Of a DNA stretch of 22,890 nt, positions 15,540 to 22,890 are shown in pieces. Made by a program: the position numbers and the translations under genes. Source of the stretch: CAYZEZ01 sp964477295 (GTDB lineage: Bacteria; Bacteroidota; Bacteroidia; Bacteroidales; SM23-62); assembly GCA_964477295.1 (NCBI GenBank), contig CAYZEZ010000034.1:1-22890 (forward strand). Direction: 5' to 3'. Under the pieces are notes generated by a model, which was not told the origin of the DNA, did no database searches, and was given only the letters and a program-made list of their open reading frames with translations. Positions within the stretch are counted from its first letter, which is position 1. Every line of letters starts with the position of its first letter.

Positions 15540-15572
15540 TTTAGTTAGATTAAAGGTTAAATATTGATCCAA

Positions 15573-15596
15573 TTATGTCCATATGTATGAACATAA
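15573..15596. promoter_or_regulatory. Near-perfect 24-bp palindrome, candidate GntR operator
   Basis: Half-sites ttatgtccata and tatgaacataa are inverted around a two-base centre, with one mismatched pair. The palindrome lies 33 bases upstream of the chosen lipoprotein start and about 120 bases downstream of the GntR gene. A related half-site (tgttcatgaa) occurs at 16497-16506 between the regulator and the amylase gene. Size, symmetry and position fit a winged-helix dimer site controlling the SusCD run; binding is inferred. Confidence 0.5.
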
Positions 15597-15718
15597 AATA
15601 ATTTTAAAATTAACTTATTTTATTCTCAAAAACAAATGGTAAATTATTAAAAATAATAGAGAATTGCTAATTTCTTTGTGACCCTGTTTTCTTATCAAAC
15701 CGACCTTCAGAACAACAC

Positions 15719-16456
15719 CTATGGAATATCCCGTTCGCTCTCAATTGTGTAAACAAAACTGTCTGACTTATAATATCCTACATTGTACTCAATGGGACGG
15801 CCCCCCGGATCAAACACAAACCTCTTTCTTTTCATGACAGGGTCCCCTTTCCTGATGTTGAGCTTTTTTGCAAGGAAATCATCTGCTGCCAGTGCACTGA
15901 TCTCTTCTTTCGATAATTTGGCCACGGTGGAATAATCCTTTTCCAGGATTTCATAGAGCAACCTGGTAAAGTCCTCTTCACCGGTTAATCCCACCCTGGG
16001 ATGAAAATAAGAAAAGAAATATACAAATGGCCCGTCCTCCAATCCCCTGAGCCTCTCTAATTTCAGCACCTTCTTATCAGCAGGTATGCTAAACAGGTTG
16101 TACACCTCCTGCTCTGGATAAGCCCATGAAACATTGATCTCAAAGTTTTTCGGGGTAAGTCCTTTTGCCTTCATTTCCTGGGTAAAGCTCATCCAGTTGG
16201 TCAGCCTTGAATTAACACTCCGGTCGGCCACCTTGGTCCCGACTCCCTTCTTCCTGATAAGCAATCCTTCAAATACAAGCTTATTGATAGCCTGCCGGAT
16301 TGTATTCCGGGATATGCCCAGTCTTTTTGCCAGGTCCACTTCATTGGGCAGGAATTTTCCACTCCTGTATTCAGGATCATCAATCATCTTCCTCAGGAGC
16401 ACTTCAACCTGCGCGTGGAGCGGAACGGGACTTTTATGGTCGATTGAATACTTCAT
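15719..16456 (-). CDS. GntR-family transcriptional regulator, HutC/UTRA subfamily
   Basis: 245 residues, the usual size. The N-terminal winged helix-turn-helix (about 8-75) includes PLHAQVEVLLRKMIDD, LPNEVDLAKRLGISRNTIRQAINKLVFEGLLIRKKGVGTKV. The C-terminal UTRA effector domain (about 95-240) includes VLKLERLRGLEDGPFVYFFSYFHP and the closing DPVMKRKRFVFDPGGRPIEYNVGYYKSDSF in fold order. Such regulators bind a sugar or small acid and release their operator. It is divergent from the GH13 gene and precedes the lipoprotein-SusCD run on the same strand, so it is the obvious local controller of both. SusCD loci are more often controlled by hybrid two-component systems, SusR or ECF factors, so a GntR/UTRA protein here is a useful clue that the inducer enters the cytoplasm. 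Confidence 0.95.
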   Translation of the reverse strand: MKYSIDHKSPVPLHAQVEVLLRKMIDDPEYRSGKFLPNEVDLAKRLGISRNTIRQAINKLVFEGLLIRKKGVGTKVADRSVNSRLTNWMSFTQEMKAKGLTPKNFEINVSWAYPEQEVYNLFSIPADKKVLKLERLRGLEDGPFVYFFSYFHPRVGLTGEEDFTRLLYEILEKDYSTVAKLSKEEISALAADDFLAKKLNIRKGDPVMKRKRFVFDPGGRPIEYNVGYYKSDSFVYTIESERDIP

Positions 16457-16668
16457 TCCATTTTGTGGGAACGGTATTATTCACAAATATACAGATTGTT
16501 CATGAATCCTGTAAGATTAATCCCTCTGAGTTCCCGGGCCAGGATTTCCCATTGACAGGAGTTATGAGTTCAATGCATTTTATTATTCTTTTTAAGCTGC
16601 AATCTGTCATAAATTCTAGCCTGATTTTCGTAATTTAAACAGGATATATATTTTATAACAGGTTACCT
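16457..16668. other. Divergent promoter region between gntR-type and GH13 genes
   Basis: A 212-base AT-rich gap. It contains a candidate half-site (tgttcatgaa, 16497-16506) related to the palindrome at 15573, and tatatatttt about 30 bases before the GH13 start, close to the Bacteroidota -7 pattern (TAnnTTTG) but not matching it. No ORF or stable hairpin is evident. Confidence 0.35.
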
Positions 16669-19284
16669 ATGAATAAAAACGGATTGTTTCTCACCTTAAT
16701 ATGCAGCCTGGCACTGTTTTCGTGCACTTCCCGGGAAAAGAAAAACTTCGTTGCCAGGGGTGACGAAATTGAAAAATACCTGCAGGTCCCTTCCCCCGAA
16801 TGGGAAGACCAGATAATCTATTTCATCGTTACCGACCGTTTTATGGATGGTGATACTACCAACAACGACCAGGGTGCGGGAGAATATAAGAAAGGAGATG
16901 GTGTGTATTGGAATGGTGGGGATCTCAGGGGCATCACCAAAAAGATTGACTATATAAAAGAATTGGGGGCAACCGGTATCTGGATCACACCTCCTGTAGC
17001 CAACCAGTGGATAAACCCGCAGCGCACAGGCACTGGTAACCATGGATACTGGGCCAGCAATTTTATAGAGGTTGATAAACACCTGGGGACACTTGATGAC
17101 TACAAGCAGCTATCCGCGTCTCTTCATAAAAATGGAATGTACCTGATACAGGATGTGGTGGTTAACCATATGGGGGATTTTTTTACCTATACGGGACCCT
17201 ATAATCCAGATGATGTGACTCAGAATTTTAAGTTGAATGATGTTCCCCAGCCCACCCAGTATCCTTTTATGCACAACGATGCCCGCAAGCAAGAAGACCG
17301 GGAAATGGCCATTTTCCATTTTACACCCAATTTCCAGGATCACTCCGATACCATTAAAAAACGCCTGTACCAGTTTGCCGACCTGGATGACCTGAACACG
17401 GCCAACCCGGTTGTCAGAAAAGTGCTCAGGTCCTCTTATGATTACTGGATCGCGGAAGCCGGGGTGGATGGGTTCCGATTTGATACACCCCACATGGTGG
17501 AGCATGAGTTCTGGTACGACTTTATCCACTCAGATGATGCAGAGGCACCGGGTGTGGAAAAATTTGCCATTGAAAAAGGCAAGGATCATTTTCTGACATT
17601 TGGAGAAACAGTCTATCCATCATTCCCCTACGATGATTCCGGTCCGAAAAGCGTCGCCATGTATCTTGGTTCAAAAGATAAACCTGAAATGCAATCTGTG
17701 CTGAATTTTCCTCTTCATTCTACAATAGCAAGGGTATTCCAGGAGCAAAGGCCGACCAGTCTGATGACCTATCGCCTTGAAAGTCTCGAAAGATATTTCC
17801 CGCATCCAGAATGGTTACTGAATTTCATTGACAATCATGACGGGGCGCGTTTCCTTACCGGGGCAAGCCATTCTTCTTTCAGGCAGGCCCTGCTTTTTAT
17901 CATGACCATACCAGGCATTCCGGTCATCTATTATGGTACGGAACAGGAACTGCCCGGGACAAGGCAATCGATGTTCAAAGGGGGAAATGGTTCAATTGAT
18001 CAGGATCATTTTATTACCGGCAATGAATCGTTCCTGTTTATGCAGTACCTGATCCATCTCAGGAAGGAGAATGATGCATTCAGGAGAGGCGAATTAACCG
18101 TGCTCAGGGACGAAGCAGGTGGTCCCGGTGTTTTTATTTATAGTTTAAACCACCAGGGTGAGTTCGTCATTGTTATGCTGAATACATCGGAATCAGAAAA
18201 ATGGGCAGATAATATACCAACCGGCCTGGGAAAAGGGATGACTCTAAAACCTATCTTCATCCTGTCCGGTGAAGAAGTGGATTTACAGGTGGAGGAAAAT
18301 GGAAACCTAAGTGTTTTACTTGGACCAAACGAAGGAGTTATCTTGGAACCGGAGGAGGCAAATGAGACACCTGTACAAGTTGCCGGTACTATCAGGATTG
18401 ATCCGCTGGCAGATCCGGTAGTTAAAAATGAATGGTTGACAGTCAGTGGAATAGTTAATGGATTTAAACGTATTGGATTGGTTGTTGATGGTGATTTTAG
18501 TTCAAAGATGTGGATTGATGCCGATGCCTCAGGAAAGTGGACTGCACAAATTCCTGTAAAAAGCCTTGGAAACGGATCACACCGTGTTTCAGCATTTGGA
18601 CTGGCCAAAGGTGAGAAAATGCCGACCGTGTCAGATTACCTTGAATTTGAATTAAATCTTCCATCCGTTTTAAACGGAAAGTACAGTGACAAGATCGGAG
18701 ACGACTCCGGGCCTGAGGGAAAATATCAATATCCAGCCCATACAAGTTATCAGAGGCAAATGGATATTGAGTCAATAAAAGTGTATACCATTGGTGCCAA
18801 TATAAGAGTGGATATAACCATGGGAGAGATCACGCGGACCTGGCTTCCACCCAATACCTTTGATCATGCCCTGATTAATATATATATTGATTTACCGGGC
18901 AGGGATGGGATCAGTGCCTTACCTTATCAGAATGCAAATATGCCCGAGGGCAGTGCCTGGGATTACCTGGTTTCCACGGCGGGATTTGGGAATGCCATTT
19001 ACTCCAGTGAGGGTGCTTCGGCAACAAGCACGGGCAAGGCTACAGGTCCTGCCGCCATGGTGTCAAGTGACCTGGATACCCGGACTATAACCTTCATGAT
19101 CTCTGCTGAGGCACTGGGAAATCCTTCGGACCTTACAGGAAGTAAAATCTATATTACAACCTGGGATGGAGGACCTGGAAATCCAAGGGATCTCAATCCT
19201 GAACCAGGGAACTGGTCCTTTGGTGGGGGAAGTGAAGATGATCCGAAGATAATGGACGATGCCGGGCTAATTATATTGAAGTAG
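16669..19284 (+). CDS. Lipoprotein GH13 alpha-amylase-type enzyme with Ig-like and glucodextranase-C-like modules
   Basis: 871 residues. LTLICSLALFSC is a lipobox with C19. The GH13 barrel spans about 45-560 with all four signature regions: DVVVNH (D162-H167), GFRFDTPH with nucleophile D272, FGETVY with acid/base E313, and FIDNHD ending in D391. A long domain-B insertion follows region I. Residues about 568-660 are a beta-sandwich (VAGTIRID... GNGSHRVSAFG). Residues about 665-871 (KYSDKIGDDSGPEGKYQYP, LINIYIDLPGRDG, IYITTWDGG) resemble the C-terminal domain of glucodextranase (PF09985-like), which is probably a carbohydrate-binding or surface module. It should cleave alpha-glucans at the cell surface or in the periplasm. 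It is divergent from the GntR gene and may share its control. Subfamily and exact product (amylase versus neopullulanase-like) cannot be fixed by eye. Confidence 0.92.
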   Translation: MNKNGLFLTLICSLALFSCTSREKKNFVARGDEIEKYLQVPSPEWEDQIIYFIVTDRFMDGDTTNNDQGAGEYKKGDGVYWNGGDLRGITKKIDYIKELGATGIWITPPVANQWINPQRTGTGNHGYWASNFIEVDKHLGTLDDYKQLSASLHKNGMYLIQDVVVNHMGDFFTYTGPYNPDDVTQNFKLNDVPQPTQYPFMHNDARKQEDREMAIFHFTPNFQDHSDTIKKRLYQFADLDDLNTANPVVRKVLRSSYDYWIAEAGVDGFRFDTPHMVEHEFWYDFIHSDDAEAPGVEKFAIEKGKDHFLTFGETVYPSFPYDDSGPKSVAMYLGSKDKPEMQSVLNFPLHSTIARVFQEQRPTSLMTYRLESLERYFPHPEWLLNFIDNHDGARFLTGASHSSFRQALLFIMTIPGIPVIYYGTEQELPGTRQSMFKGGNGSIDQDHFITGNESFLFMQYLIHLRKENDAFRRGELTVLRDEAGGPGVFIYSLNHQGEFVIVMLNTSESEKWADNIPTGLGKGMTLKPIFILSGEEVDLQVEENGNLSVLLGPNEGVILEPEEANETPVQVAGTIRIDPLADPVVKNEWLTVSGIVNGFKRIGLVVDGDFSSKMWIDADASGKWTAQIPVKSLGNGSHRVSAFGLAKGEKMPTVSDYLEFELNLPSVLNGKYSDKIGDDSGPEGKYQYPAHTSYQRQMDIESIKVYTIGANIRVDITMGEITRTWLPPNTFDHALINIYIDLPGRDGISALPYQNANMPEGSAWDYLVSTAGFGNAIYSSEGASATSTGKATGPAAMVSSDLDTRTITFMISAEALGNPSDLTGSKIYITTWDGGPGNPRDLNPEPGNWSFGGGSEDDPKIMDDAGLIILK

Positions 19285-19307
19285 TAATTTTATGGATCGG
19301 AGTTATA

Positions 19308-20457
19308 TCACTTGATATGCTGATCTGTCAGGTAAAGGTTTTTTAATTCGTCATATACCTGGATAACCTCCCTTACTTCACCATTATCATCAAACATTCC
19401 ACCCCATCTGGTTCCCAGAGGTTCCCAGATGCAGGTACCTGTTCCCAGTCTGTCAGGCAGGTTGAAGACAATATCGTGAACCTCTTTTTTGAAAATGGAA
19501 TATTCAACAACATTCAGGTATTTTTTATAGAGGCCGGATAAGTTGATGAGATTGCTTTTCAGATCATCGAGGGTACCGTGCCACCTGGGATAATAGGATA
19601 TCCCGATGACGTCGAAGGGTACTCCACGGGCAATCATATTGTTGAGCCAGAATACCGATTCTTCATACTGGCCCCCGAGCGCAATATGCATCATGACCGG
19701 CATGTCAGGATCGACCGCTGCAACACCTGCCATTCCGGCTTTCAGCAGTTCCGCCAGGTTGTCGAGGTTGCTGATGTACCCGTCGGGCCATAATATGGAG
19801 TGATTTATCTCATTCCCCACCTGAACCATGTCGGCGGGTGTTCCCTGCTTTTCAAAGGCCAGCAACACCCTGCTGGTATAATCTTTGAGCGAATCTTTCA
19901 GCGTTTCAAAATCCAGTTCAGTCCAGGCTAGTGGCTTGTTTTGTTGCTGGGGATCAGCCCAATAGTCACTGTAATGAAAATTCAGGAGTAATTTCATGCC
20001 TGCGTCTTTTACGCGTTTAGCCATAGCGAGTGTATGATCCAGTCCGCAGAAACCTTTTCCCGGCGTAAAAATCCATCAGGCAGACGCCGTTATCAAGCTT
20101 GTTTTCAAAGTATGCCCGGCCGGTTGAATCAATAGCAGATGGTAAGGATTCATCTTTTCCGTTTCTGCTGATCCAGGCATTTCCCTCAACATATATGCGG
20201 AGTGCATTTTTGGCAGATTTGATTTCTTTTTCGTTTTTGTCGATTACAGTTGCCCTTAGCAGGGCATAGTCCTGCCCGTCTGCTAATAATGTGGTACGAT
20301 AAGCAGTCATTTGAACGCCAACAGGGATTCTGGTTTCAACCTGGCTGACTGAAGCAAATTCTGATTCAGTGGCGGGAGGTGGAGCGGTATTCTGGCAGCT
20401 TACTATTAAAAAAACTTGCAGTTAAACAGGTATAAAAAAGTTCTTTATTTTTTTCAT
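19308..20457 (-). pseudogene. Decayed GH53 endo-beta-1,4-galactanase lipoprotein (premature stop plus deletion/frameshift)
   Basis: Reading from the ATG at 20457 (or 20466) gives MKKIKNFFIPV, then an in-frame TAA at 20422-20424, then LQVFLIVSCQNTAPPP in the same frame: an interrupted lipoprotein signal with its lipobox Cys still intact. The frame continues through an Ig-like domain (GQDYALLRATVIDKNEKEI, ALRIYVEGNAWISRNGK) to about 20068. There the reading frame switches: the adjacent frame picks up PGKGFCGLDHTLAMAKR and runs as GH53 to the stop at 19308 (MKLLLNFHYSDYWADP, VQVGNEINHS with acid/base Glu at 19809-19811, NVVEYS with nucleophile Glu at 19503-19505, IWEPLGTRWGG). The first barrel strand expected before PGKGFCGL is missing, so the junction (about 20050-20068) is a deletion joined out of frame. 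GH53 enzymes cut beta-1,4-galactan in pectin side chains. The fragments could still be translated separately, but no export signal would remain. Confidence 0.88.
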
Positions 20458-20679
20458 GATTCGCATATTTTGTCCATCAGGATTCCGCTTGTTTCAGATT
20501 ATTTCCAGATTTAATATCAGGTAATCATACTATTTCAGGAATTGTCTTCTCGAAATTCTGAGAACAGATCCACTATTCATGTATCACAATTTAACTTATT
20601 TTCAATCACTTTCAAAAACATTAATTTGTAAATTTACTATTGATATTTAATAGCTTACGTTTTAAAACATTATAATGCT
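20458..20679. other. Divergent AT-rich gap, nothing coding seen
   Basis: The stretch lies between the galactanase remnant and the PH-domain gene. It must hold the promoter of the plus-strand gene, but I cannot point to a convincing -33/-7 pair. No repeat, hairpin or small ORF stands out. Confidence 0.4.
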
Positions 20680-21288
20680 ATGGAAAAAACCATTAAACCC
20701 GATCCAAAATATTTTTCAAAGAATATATGGATCCTCTTCACCATAACTGGTGTAATTATCCTGGCTGCAGCCATCCTGACCCTGATATTCCTCTTAACCC
20801 CTGGAGATCCTATGGCAGAGCTTATAGTCTGGATTTGTGCGGCAGGAATAATCGTCCTTAAATGGATCATCAGCTATCCCCTGATTGTATCATGGATAAA
20901 GAACCTTCAATATGTGATTTATGAGGACAGGGTTTCAATTCATAAGGGAATTCTGACCAAGACTGTCCAGAATATTCCGTTCAGGGCCATTACTGATTTT
21001 GCCCTGGTGCGGACTTTGTATGACCGGGCACTCGGGATCGGATCGATCAAAATTCAAACCGCCGGGAAGTCCGTTCAATCTGGTTCCAGGTATGAAGGAA
21101 GCCTTTCGGGTTTGCTTGATTATGAACCATTGCATGCCGATTTGCGGGCCAGGATCAGGTCATTGCACCCGCAAGCAGATTCGGCCACTACGGTTGATTC
21201 TTCAAAACCGGGATCCGGAAATACCCTGGAGGAGATTTTAAAGGAGGTTAGGGAGATACGGAAATCAATAGGCAGTAGCAGGCAGTAA
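20680..21288 (+). CDS. Small membrane protein with bacterial PH domain (bPH2/YdbT-like)
   Basis: 202 residues. There are two transmembrane helices at about 15-40 (IWILFTITGVIILAAAILTL) and 46-72 (ELIVWICAAGIIVLKWIISY). They are followed by a PH-like beta domain at about 75-150 (YVIYEDRVSIHKGILTKTVQ, NIPFRAITDFALVRTLYDRA, LGIGSIKIQTAG), as in the DUF304/bPH2 family. The tail is charged, and TLEEILKEVREIRKS probably forms a helix. Members are inner-membrane proteins of unclear function. The last five residues (GSSRQ) and the stop codon are encoded by the first units of the tandem array that starts at 21271, so the original C-terminus may have been different. No functional link to the kynureninase gene downstream is evident. 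Confidence 0.85.
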   Translation: MEKTIKPDPKYFSKNIWILFTITGVIILAAAILTLIFLLTPGDPMAELIVWICAAGIIVLKWIISYPLIVSWIKNLQYVIYEDRVSIHKGILTKTVQNIPFRAITDFALVRTLYDRALGIGSIKIQTAGKSVQSGSRYEGSLSGLLDYEPLHADLRARIRSLHPQADSATTVDSSKPGSGNTLEEILKEVREIRKSIGSSRQ

Positions 21289-21469
21289 CAGGCAGCAGGC
21301 AGCAGGCAGTAGCAGGCAGTAACAGGCAGCAGGCAGCAGGCAGTAGCAGGCAGTAGCAGGCAGTAACAGGCAGCAGGCAGCAGGCAGCAGGCAGTAGCAG
21401 GCAGTAACAGGCAGCAGGCAGCAGGCAGTAGCAGGCAGTAGCAGGCAGTAACAGGCAGCAGGCAGCAGG
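21271..21469. repeat. Composite tandem array of 7-bp and 10-bp units with higher-order order
   Basis: Three unit types alternate: A = caggcagtag, B = caggcagtaa, C = caggcag. From the left they run ABCC, ABCC, AABCCC, ABCC, AABCC: 23 units (7 A with the first truncated by two bases, 5 B, 11 C), ending at 21465 plus a fragment. The array supplies the end and stop codon of the PH-domain gene. A cysteine- and leucine-rich frame on the minus strand across it is a by-product of the repeat. CAG-rich strands can fold back, which favours slippage. Confidence 0.95.
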
Positions 21470-21539
21470 TCAAGGTAGTTTCCTGATAAGTGTTTTAATG
21501 GCGTAAGCCTGTCTTAGTGCAATAATCAGCTTTTAAGTA

Positions 21540-22823
21540 ATGAAATATAAATCAACTGATGTTTCCATCGCCAGGGACATGGATAAATCAGATCTGCTGG
21601 CTAAATTCAGGGATGCCTTTTATATTCCTGATCCCGGGATGATATACCTGGATGGCAATTCCCTTGGGCGGCTTCCAAAAGGATCCATCCACCGTATTAA
21701 TCAGGTCGTTAACAAGGAATGGGGTGAACAATTGATACGGAGCTGGAATGAAGGGTGGATCGAAGCAGCCGCCAGGATAGGAGGGAAACTGGCAGGTTTA
21801 ATCGGGGCTCAACCCGGTGAGGTGATTGTCACAGATGCAACTTCCATCAATTTATTTAAGCTGGCCGTCGCTGCATTGAAGCAAAAACCTGATAGGACCG
21901 GAATCGTAAGTGATGACCTGAATTTTCCATCTGATCTTTATGTGTTGCAGGGCATTGTTGACCTGCTGGGTAACCAGCATGAGATCTGCCTGGCCGGATC
22001 AGGAGATGGAATTGTAACAGAGCCGGAATCAATTGAAGCCCTGCTGGATCACAATACTGCACTTCTAACCCTGACCCATACCTGCTTTAAAAGTGCATTT
22101 GTACACGACATGAAGAGGCTGACCAGGTCTGCGCATGAAAGAGGAGCCATGGTTTTGTGGGACCTCAGCCATTCGGTTGGTTCGGTTGAAATTGATCTGG
22201 ATGGGTGTGATGCTGGTCTGGCGGTCGGATGTACTTACAAATATTTAAATGCAGGACCGGGTGCACCTGCTTTTTTATATGTGAGAAAAGATTTGCAGGA
22301 TAAGTTGATCCAGCCTGTCTGGGGATGGCTCGGATCTGATGATCCGTTTGCATTTAAGCTGGATTATAGTCCCGCCGGAGGCATCCAGCGTTTTCAGACA
22401 GGGACACCCCCCATATTATCATTGCTTGCCATTGAACCTGGAATAGACCTCCACCTGGAAGCAGGAATGAAAAACCTGAGAAATAAAAGTGTGCAGATAA
22501 CGGAATACCTGATTTACCTTTTCGATCAGTGGCTGGCACCGCTGGGTTTTGAATTGGGCTCACCGCGCAATCCGGACATAAGGGGTTCGCATGTCTCAAT
22601 AAGACATCCGGAAGCATACCGGATCAACCGTGCCATGATCGAGGCTGAGTCCCCGGCTGTTAAGGTTATCCCGGATTTCCGTACGCCGGATAACCTCAGG
22701 TTAGGGGTTGCCCCTATTTATACCACTTTCGAAGAAATCTTTCTAGCTATTCAAAGGATTAAGGAAATTGTCGAGAACAAGGAATATGAGCAATTCCCCG
22801 ATGTGCTGCCTTTGGTAACCTGA
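21540..22823 (+). CDS. kynU: Kynureninase (EC 3.7.1.3)
   Basis: 427 residues, the normal length, cytoplasmic. It is a PLP enzyme of aminotransferase fold type I that splits kynurenine to anthranilate and alanine (or 3-hydroxykynurenine to 3-hydroxyanthranilate) in tryptophan breakdown or de novo NAD synthesis. Family features are YLDGNSLGRLPKGS, WNEGWIEAAARIGGKLAGLIGA, DATSINLFKLAVAAL, LTHTCFKSAFVHDM, LWDLSHSVGSVEIDLDGCDAG, and GCTYKYLNAGPGAPAFLYV with the PLP lysine K234; FQTGTPPILSLLA follows. The start at 21540 fits the usual N-terminal length. The upstream gap holds the tail of the repeat array and about 70 bases without a clear promoter. Other kyn genes, if present, would lie beyond the window. 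A heptamer array starts 8 bases after the stop. Confidence 0.97.
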   Translation: MKYKSTDVSIARDMDKSDLLAKFRDAFYIPDPGMIYLDGNSLGRLPKGSIHRINQVVNKEWGEQLIRSWNEGWIEAAARIGGKLAGLIGAQPGEVIVTDATSINLFKLAVAALKQKPDRTGIVSDDLNFPSDLYVLQGIVDLLGNQHEICLAGSGDGIVTEPESIEALLDHNTALLTLTHTCFKSAFVHDMKRLTRSAHERGAMVLWDLSHSVGSVEIDLDGCDAGLAVGCTYKYLNAGPGAPAFLYVRKDLQDKLIQPVWGWLGSDDPFAFKLDYSPAGGIQRFQTGTPPILSLLAIEPGIDLHLEAGMKNLRNKSVQITEYLIYLFDQWLAPLGFELGSPRNPDIRGSHVSIRHPEAYRINRAMIEAESPAVKVIPDFRTPDNLRLGVAPIYTTFEEIFLAIQRIKEIVENKEYEQFPDVLPLVT

Positions 22824-22831
22824 TCGGAAGT

Positions 22832-22890
22832 GAAGAGTGAAGAGTGAAGAGTGAAGAGTGAAGAGTGAAGAGTGAAGAGTGAAGAGTGAA
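22832..22890. repeat. Heptanucleotide tandem array (gaagagt)n, running off the window
   Basis: Eight full copies of gaagagt from 22832 to 22887 plus gaa at the end, preceded by a truncated copy (gaagt, 22827-22831). The copies are identical, suggesting recent expansion. The right end lies outside the window. Confidence 0.95.

Noticed and set aside
15540..15572. Longer start for the lipoprotein (MDQYLTFNLTK...)
   Set aside because: The extension blurs the lipoprotein signal and has no support; the shorter start has a canonical KKK-hydrophobic-Cys signal and leaves the palindrome outside the gene.
19308..20310. Two separate small genes (238 and 97 residues)
   Set aside because: The adjacent frames read continuously from lipoprotein signal and Ig-like domain into GH53, so they are pieces of one broken gene.
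21271..21469. Possible CRISPR array
   Set aside because: Units are 7-10 bp and contiguous, with no unique spacers and no cas genes.
21120..21473. Cysteine- and leucine-rich 117-residue frame on the minus strand
   Set aside because: It is the complement of the caggcag array and of the PH-domain gene; the apparent periodic protein is only the DNA repeat translated.

Overview
The window comes from a Bacteroidota chromosome, probably an environmental Bacteroidales or Marinilabiliales-type polysaccharide degrader. The evidence is a SusC/SusD pair, many lipoproteins with a lipobox Cys, a secreted protein whose tail looks like a type IX secretion sorting domain, a GH92 enzyme, no clear Shine-Dalgarno sites, and intergenic palindromes of the gtcatcctgaacttg type. 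I saw no tRNA, rRNA, CRISPR array, transposase or phage gene.

Layout. (1) 1-6244, plus strand: the tail of an unrecognised probable glycan-active protein; a secreted GH92 alpha-mannosidase fused to an SGNH esterase-like domain; then two different uroporphyrinogen-decarboxylase (URO-D) superfamily proteins of the corrinoid-methyltransferase type. Palindromic repeat elements fill the gaps between these genes. (2) 6443-16456, minus strand: read in transcription order, a GntR/UTRA regulator, an orphan lipoprotein, SusC, SusD, a secreted beta-propeller protein with a T9SS-like tail, and a lipoprotein that fuses a paralogous propeller to a complete nitrilase (amidase) domain. A palindromic operator candidate precedes the lipoprotein gene, and a perfect 26-bp hairpin separates that gene from susC. 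(3) 16669-19284, plus strand: a lipoprotein GH13 amylase-type enzyme with a glucodextranase-C-like module, divergent from the regulator. (4) 19308-20457, minus strand: a decayed GH53 endo-galactanase lipoprotein, with one in-frame stop in the signal peptide and one deletion/frameshift at the start of the catalytic barrel. (5) 20680-22823, plus strand: a small membrane PH-domain protein and kynureninase, separated by a composite tandem repeat. A second heptamer array runs off the end of the window.

How the genes work together. The minus-strand block has the shape of a SusCD uptake locus under a GntR-type sensor, but its downstream enzymes are a propeller pair and a surface-type nitrilase instead of the usual glycosidases. 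I consider this the most novel unit: a candidate outer-surface system that binds or cleaves a glycan-like ligand and hydrolyses an amide or nitrile bond. The plus-strand GH92-SGNH and URO-D genes look like a separate unit for removing mannose, acyl groups and perhaps methyl groups. The substrates are inferred, not shown. Short tandem repeats with a 7-bp period but unrelated unit sequences recur in the gaps between genes, and at two genes they supply the stop codon.
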